NCBI GenBank assembly: GCA_024693365.1 | Contig: JAILLF010000010.1 | Location: 1-64,000 of the forward strand | DNA: 64,000 nt | Direction: 5' to 3' | DNA from: Acetatifactor sp. | GTDB taxonomy: Bacteria; Bacillota; Clostridia; Lachnospirales; Lachnospiraceae | Shown: positions 59,991 through 64,000 of the stretch, one piece after another | Layout of the letters: the number at the start of each line of letters is the position of its first letter | How positions within the stretch are numbered: position 1 is the stretch's first letter | Made by a program: the position numbers and the translations under genes | The notes under the pieces: model-generated | The model's input: the letters and a program-made list of their open reading frames with translations, nothing else | What the model was told of the DNA's origin: nothing | Databases searched by the model: none

Positions 59991-60812
59991 ATGAAGAAAA
60001 TTGTTGCATTGCTTTGCACGCTTCTTTGCGTCTTGAGTCTTGCGGCTTGTGCGGAGACGGAAGAGGAAAAGGGAATCAAGCAGCAAGCGGCCCAGATCCA
60101 ACAGGATCGCATTACCCTTATCACCTCAGGCTTGTTTTTGGAATCCGTCCAGAACGCAGACTTGCTTTCCGATTCCGAAGTTTATCCAAAGTTTGTAAAT
60201 TTTGGAAATGAAGAATTGGAAGCCATTTTCAATACGGATCAGGCATCCTTCCTCATTGACGGACACGGCCTGAAAACCGTCGTTGAATCCTTTAAGCTTT
60301 CCAAACAGCAGACTGGTGCGTTGAAGGTGGATGACGCCGGAAATGTCATGCTTGGCACGGTCACTGCTGAGGTTAAGGGACAACAGATCATTGCGCATGC
60401 AGAAGTACAGTGCGAACGCGGAAATGCCGATATTGAGATGATTTATTCCAATGACCTTTTTTGTAAATTGGAAGGCGGTTCGCTGAATGCAAAATCGACG
60501 TTTGGAGAGCTGATGGAGAAAGCCGGATTAAACACCTTGATCGGCATGGGTACCGTATTTGCGGTACTGATCCTGATTAGTTTGATCATTGCTTTGTTTG
60601 GCTTGATTCCGAAGATCCAGGCAGCCTTTTCTGAAAAGGAAGAGGAGCCGAAAAAGCCAGTTGTTGCCCAAACACCTGTCGCTGCGCCGACGATCGCGGA
60701 AGAGGAAGATGATGATACGGAACTTGTGGCTGTCATTGCCGCTGCAATCGCAGCTTATGAGGGCAGCACGAACACGGATGGTTTTGTGGTAAGATCCATC
60801 CGCAGAAGATAA
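59991..60812 (+). CDS. OadG-like subunit with N-terminal lipoprotein domain
   Basis: A 273-residue protein with an unusual layout. Residues 1-19 are a lipoprotein signal (LCVLSLAAC, Cys about 20), followed by an extracellular domain of about 150 residues, a membrane helix (MGTVFAVLILISLIIALFGLIP, about 184-206) and a C-terminal tail with an acidic linker and ELVAVIAAAIAAYEG, a segment seen in the gamma subunits (OadG/MmdD) of Na+ decarboxylases. It would hold carboxyltransferase and beta subunit together. The exported N-terminal domain is not part of the 80-residue standard OadG. It starts 16 bases after the carboxyltransferase. Confidence 0.8.
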   Translation: MKKIVALLCTLLCVLSLAACAETEEEKGIKQQAAQIQQDRITLITSGLFLESVQNADLLSDSEVYPKFVNFGNEELEAIFNTDQASFLIDGHGLKTVVESFKLSKQQTGALKVDDAGNVMLGTVTAEVKGQQIIAHAEVQCERGNADIEMIYSNDLFCKLEGGSLNAKSTFGELMEKAGLNTLIGMGTVFAVLILISLIIALFGLIPKIQAAFSEKEEEPKKPVVAQTPVAAPTIAEEEDDDTELVAVIAAAIAAYEGSTNTDGFVVRSIRRR

Positions 60813-60850
60813 TAAAATGACAGCCGCAAGAACGGCAGAAGGAGAATAAA

Positions 60851-61222
60851 ATGAAGAATTATACCATTACCGTAAATGGAAACGTTTATGACGTTGTTGT
60901 AGAAGAAGGCGCATCCAGCGGCGCCGTAGCACCTGTTAAGGCACCTGCAGTTCCCAAGGCAGCGCCCAAGGCTCCCGCAGCTGCAACTGCAACAAGCGGC
61001 GCGGCAGGCGGCGTAAAGATCGAAGCAGGCGCAGCCGGTAAAGTATTTAAGATTGAAGGCAAGGTTGGCCAGGCCGTGAAGAAGGGTGACGCAGTTGTAA
61101 TCCTTGAGGCCATGAAGATGGAGATTCCCGTTGTTGCACCTCAGGACGGTACCATCGCAAGCATTAACGTTGGCGTTGGTGATCCTGTTGAGGCTGGTGC
61201 GCTGCTTGCAACCATGAACTAA
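60851..61222 (+). CDS. Biotin carboxyl carrier protein
   Basis: A 123-residue carrier with a beta-strand start (KNYTITVNGNVYDVVV), an Ala/Pro-rich flexible linker (about 25-55) and a C-terminal biotinyl domain; Lys89 in EAMKMEIP is the biotin site. This is the 1.3S/MmdC-type shuttle that carries CO2 between the carboxyltransferases and the membrane pump. It lies between OadG and OadB, as in known decarboxylase operons. Confidence 0.95.
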   Translation: MKNYTITVNGNVYDVVVEEGASSGAVAPVKAPAVPKAAPKAPAAATATSGAAGGVKIEAGAAGKVFKIEGKVGQAVKKGDAVVILEAMKMEIPVVAPQDGTIASINVGVGDPVEAGALLATMN

Positions 61223-61261
61223 TAAAAGGCGCATAAGAATATAACAACAGGAGGTCTACAA

Positions 61262-62413
61262 ATGGACTATATCGTTAATACGTTTAGCAATCTGATCCAT
61301 CAGACAGCCTTCTTTAACCTGACTTGGGGAAACTATCTGATGATCGGCGTTGCGTGCTTTTTCCTCTACCTGGCCATCCGGCATGGGTTTGAGCCTTTGC
61401 TCCTGACACCCATTGCATTCGGTATGCTCCTGGTAAACATTTATCCTGACATTATGATGTCGATCGAGAATTCACCAAACGGCGTCGGAGGATTACTGCA
61501 TTATTTCTACTTACTTGACGAGTGGGCAATCCTTCCTTCCCTGATCTTCATGGGCGTTGGTGCAATGACGGACTTTGGTCCTTTGATCGCAAATCCCAAG
61601 AGCTTTCTTCTTGGTGCGGCCGCGCAGTTTGGTATTTTTGCCGCATACTTCGGAGCAATCGCACTTGGATTTAATGACAAGGCAGCCGCAGCCATTTCCA
61701 TCATTGGCGGTGCTGACGGCCCTACTTCCATTTTCCTGGCTAGTAAGCTTGGACAGACGGGACTTCTTGGACCCATTGCAGTGGCGGCATATTCCTACAT
61801 GTCTCTGGTGCCCATCATTCAGCCTCCCGTAATGAAGCTCCTCACGAAAGAAAAGTGGAGACAGATCAAGATGAGCCAGCTTCGTCCCATTTCCAAGCTG
61901 GAGAGAATTCTGTTCCCCATTATCGTTACCATTGTTGTAGGTCTGATTCTTCCGACCACCGTGCCCCTGGTAGGCATGCTGATGCTTGGTAACCTGTTCC
62001 GTGAGAGTGGCGTCGTAAGACAGCTTACCGATACCGCGTCTAACGCGCTTATGTACATCGTGGTTATTCTGCTTGGTACTTCCGTAGGTGCAACCACCAG
62101 CGCTGAGGCCTTCCTGAATTTAGATACCTTAAAGATCGTTGCACTTGGTCTTTGTGCATTTATCTTTGGTACGGCGGCAGGCGTGCTCTTCGGCGACCTG
62201 ATGATGGTAGTCACCAAGGGCAAGACCAATCCACTGATTGGATCTGCAGGCGTGTCTGCGGTACCCATGGCAGCCCGCGTATCCCAGAAGGTTGGTGCGG
62301 AAGCTGATCCTACCAACTTCCTTCTGATGCATGCAATGGGACCTAACGTTGCAGGCGTTATCGGAACGGCAGTTGCGGCTGGTACGTTCATGGCCGTGTT
62401 CGGAGTGTTCTAA
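61262..62413 (+). CDS. Sodium-pumping decarboxylase beta subunit (OadB/MmdB)
   Basis: A 383-residue polytopic protein that decarboxylates carboxybiotin and drives Na+ out of the cell. The central re-entrant motif GGADGPTSIFLASKL contains the essential Asp that binds Na+, and a second, GSAGVSAVPMAARVSQK, is the other conserved loop. The end (LMHAMGPNVAGVIGTAVAAG) is also typical. ACAGGAGGTC precedes the ATG. It makes the cluster an energy-conserving decarboxylase rather than only a soluble transcarboxylase. Confidence 0.96.
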   Translation: MDYIVNTFSNLIHQTAFFNLTWGNYLMIGVACFFLYLAIRHGFEPLLLTPIAFGMLLVNIYPDIMMSIENSPNGVGGLLHYFYLLDEWAILPSLIFMGVGAMTDFGPLIANPKSFLLGAAAQFGIFAAYFGAIALGFNDKAAAAISIIGGADGPTSIFLASKLGQTGLLGPIAVAAYSYMSLVPIIQPPVMKLLTKEKWRQIKMSQLRPISKLERILFPIIVTIVVGLILPTTVPLVGMLMLGNLFRESGVVRQLTDTASNALMYIVVILLGTSVGATTSAEAFLNLDTLKIVALGLCAFIFGTAAGVLFGDLMMVVTKGKTNPLIGSAGVSAVPMAARVSQKVGAEADPTNFLLMHAMGPNVAGVIGTAVAAGTFMAVFGVF

Positions 62414-62432
62414 ATTCAAGTATGATCGTAAC

Positions 62433-62480
62433 GCCTCTCCTTTAAGGGAGAAAAAGGTCAGCTGAGCTGACTGACGAGGC
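62433..62480. repeat. Composite palindromic intergenic repeat
   Basis: Outer arms GCCTC (62433) and GAGGC (62476-62480) enclose two smaller hairpins, CTCCTTTAAGGGAG and GTCAGCTGAGCTGAC. The layout resembles small palindromic repeats that are frequent in gut Clostridia. It lies between oadB and the OadA-like gene and could form an internal RNA-processing or attenuation site. Confidence 0.55.
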
Positions 62481-62506
62481 ATAAAAGAAAAATGGAGGAT
62501 GAAATC

Positions 62507-63934
62507 ATGGCTGAAATCGAAAAGAAGCCTATTAAAATTACAGAGACTGTGCTGCGTGATGCGCATCAGTCCCTGATTGCAACGAGAATGCCTACCGAGC
62601 TGATGCTCCCCATCGCAGAGAAGATGGATCAGGTGGGATATCATTCCGTAGAGTGTTGGGGCGGCGCTACCTTTGACGCAGCGCTTCGTTTCCTGAAGGA
62701 AGATCCCTGGGACAGACTTCGCAAGCTTCGCGACAAGTTTAAGAAGACCAAGCTGCAGATGTTGTTCCGCGGACAGAACATCTTGGGTTACAGACCTTAC
62801 GCAGATGACGTGGTAGAGTACTTCGTACAGAAGTCCATCTCCAACGGTATCGACATCATTCGTATCTTCGACTGCTTGAACGATCTGAGAAATCTGCAGG
62901 CAGCCGTAGATGCTACCAACAAGTTCAAGGTTCAGGAGGGCCGCGGCCATGCACAGGTTGCCCTTTCCTACACCCTGGGCGATGCATATACCATCGATTA
63001 TTGGATGGACATGGCAAAGAAGATCGAGGAGATGGGGGCTGACTCCATCTGTATCAAGGACATGGCAGGTCTTCTCGTTCCTTACAAGGCATCTGAGATG
63101 ATCGCAGCCATGAAGAGCGTAACGAATCTTCCCATCCAGTTACATACCCACTACACCTCCGGCGTGGCAGGCATGACCTACTTAAAGGCCGTAGAGGCAG
63201 GCGTTGACGTGATCGACTGCGCAATGAGCCCGTTTGCCATGGGTACTTCCCAGCCGGCGACCGAGGTTATGGTTGAGACCTTCAAGGGTACGCCTTATGA
63301 CACCGGATATGATCAGAACCTTCTTGCTGAGATCGCTGATTACTTCCGTCCTTACAGAGACGAGTGCCTGAAGACGGGCCTGCTCAATCCTAAGGTAATG
63401 GGCGTTGACATTAAGACGCTGTTGTATCAGGTACCCGGCGGCATGCTTTCCAACATGGTGAGCCAGCTGAAGGAGCAGAACGCAGAAGATAAGTACTATG
63501 ACGTGCTCAAGGAAATCCCCAGAGTTCGTAAGGATCTTGGTGAGCCCCCTCTGGTTACGCCTTCTTCCCAGATCGTTGGTACTCAGGCAGTGTTCAACGT
63601 GCTGATGGGTGAGCGTTACAAGATGGCAACGAAGGAGACTAAGGCAGTACTTCGCGGCGAATATGGTCAGACCATCAAGCCCATGAATCAGGACGTCATC
63701 AACAAGGTTATCCCTGGCGAGAAGCGCATTACCTGCCGTCCTGCAGACCTGATCCCCAACGAGCTGGATAAGCTTGAGAGCGAGATGAAGGAATGGAAGC
63801 AGCAGGACGAGGACGTTCTGTCCTACGCTTTGTTCCCTCAGGTTGCAACTGACTTCTTCAAGTATCGTCAGGCGCAGCAGGAGAAGGTTGACCAGACCGT
63901 TGCTGATACCAAGAACGGCGCATATCCTGTTTAA
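62507..63934 (+). CDS. Oxaloacetate decarboxylase alpha-type carboxyltransferase (5S type), no biotin domain
   Basis: A 475-residue keto-acid carboxyltransferase of the OadA / pyruvate-carboxylase / transcarboxylase-5S family. The N-terminus ITETVLRDAHQSLIATRM contains the metal-binding Asp, then ECWGGATFDAALRFL, MLFRGQNILGYRPYADD, the carbamylated-Lys segment CIKDMAGLLVP and QLHTHYTSGVAGMTYL with the metal His residues. Standard OadA adds a C-terminal biotinyl domain; here it is absent, so the enzyme must use the separate carrier. ATG 62507 follows GGAGGA at seven bases. It would take CO2 from oxaloacetate (giving pyruvate). Confidence 0.93.
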   Translation: MAEIEKKPIKITETVLRDAHQSLIATRMPTELMLPIAEKMDQVGYHSVECWGGATFDAALRFLKEDPWDRLRKLRDKFKKTKLQMLFRGQNILGYRPYADDVVEYFVQKSISNGIDIIRIFDCLNDLRNLQAAVDATNKFKVQEGRGHAQVALSYTLGDAYTIDYWMDMAKKIEEMGADSICIKDMAGLLVPYKASEMIAAMKSVTNLPIQLHTHYTSGVAGMTYLKAVEAGVDVIDCAMSPFAMGTSQPATEVMVETFKGTPYDTGYDQNLLAEIADYFRPYRDECLKTGLLNPKVMGVDIKTLLYQVPGGMLSNMVSQLKEQNAEDKYYDVLKEIPRVRKDLGEPPLVTPSSQIVGTQAVFNVLMGERYKMATKETKAVLRGEYGQTIKPMNQDVINKVIPGEKRITCRPADLIPNELDKLESEMKEWKQQDEDVLSYALFPQVATDFFKYRQAQQEKVDQTVADTKNGAYPV

Positions 63935-64000
63935 TAGTTGAGAAATTTACGCGAGATTTGTTAGCTAACCTGTTACGGTCCAGAGCAAAGCACAGACTGC

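Noticed and set aside
58481..60124. A 547-codon minus-strand frame opposite the acyl-CoA carboxyltransferase
   Set aside because: Shadow frame caused by codon bias; the + strand has clear family motifs and a ribosome site.
1..64000. tRNA, rRNA, CRISPR, prophage or insertion-sequence genes
   Set aside because: I looked for cloverleaf 3' ends, regularly spaced direct repeats and transposase or integrase motifs on both strands and found none that I could support.

Overview
The window reads as a chromosomal segment of an anaerobic, low-to-mid GC Firmicute of the Clostridia, most likely family Lachnospiraceae. The reasons are pyruvate:ferredoxin oxidoreductase in four subunits, an ATP-type PEP carboxykinase, a citrate synthase candidate of the isopropylmalate-synthase fold beside isocitrate dehydrogenase, a T-box in front of pheST, class B sortase with a PKTG-type surface protein, a Cys/Asn/Gly-rich small protein, a DUF4080 radical SAM protein and a biotin-dependent sodium-pump decarboxylase cluster. 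Nearly all genes lie on the + strand. No rRNA, tRNA, CRISPR array, prophage or intact insertion sequence was seen.

Layout. 1-0.9 kb: 3' part of pckA. 1.0-2.5 kb: three small overlapping genes ending in a membrane-anchored PstS-like protein. 2.5-5.7 kb: porGDAB. 5.8-6.1 kb: 6S RNA with its own promoter. 6.1-8.35 kb: a SpoIID-like gene and a YihY-family gene, both with broken frames. 8.4-11.2 kb: sortase B, an LCP ligase and a surface protein with a PKTGE sorting-like tail. 11.3-15.3 kb: T-box, pheS, pheT. 15.3-20.8 kb: two paralogous multi-pass membrane proteins flanking a GT2 enzyme, then a UDP-galactopyranose-mutase-like flavoprotein. 20.8-25.4 kb: M18 aminopeptidase, queA, PilZ and VanZ-like genes, and tyrA on the minus strand. 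25.6-27.8 kb: an EF-G-like GTPase. 27.9-30.7 kb: a phospholipid operon (PAP2, VTT, pssA, psd). 30.7-33.3 kb: leuS followed by long perfect palindromes. 33.3-34.4 kb: three minus-strand small genes. 34.5-37.4 kb: radical SAM protein and a subtilase. 37.4-40.9 kb: Re-type citrate synthase candidate, GntR/FCD regulator, isocitrate dehydrogenase. 41.6-43.6 kb: GH31 glycosidase. 43.65-44.03 kb: GC-rich inverted repeat arrays. 44.0-50.5 kb: era, recO, a lipoprotein, glyS, alaS. 50.5-58.4 kb: rpsU, a CmpB-like membrane protein, two D,D-carboxypeptidases, a phosphoesterase, scpA, scpB, pepF. 58.5-64 kb: an MmdA-like carboxyltransferase, OadG, biotin carrier, OadB and an OadA-like carboxyltransferase.

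How the genes fit together. pckA, porGDAB, the citrate synthase/isocitrate dehydrogenase pair and the decarboxylase cluster all act around the PEP-pyruvate-oxaloacetate-acetyl-CoA node. The decarboxylase cluster is the most unusual unit: two different carboxyltransferases (acyl-CoA type and keto-acid type) share one biotin carrier and one membrane sodium pump. The citrate cluster carries a perfect 22-bp palindrome over its promoter that fits autoregulation by the GntR protein encoded within it. The envelope genes (sortase, LCP, surface protein, glycan module, D,D-carboxypeptidases, phospholipid operon) make up most of the rest.
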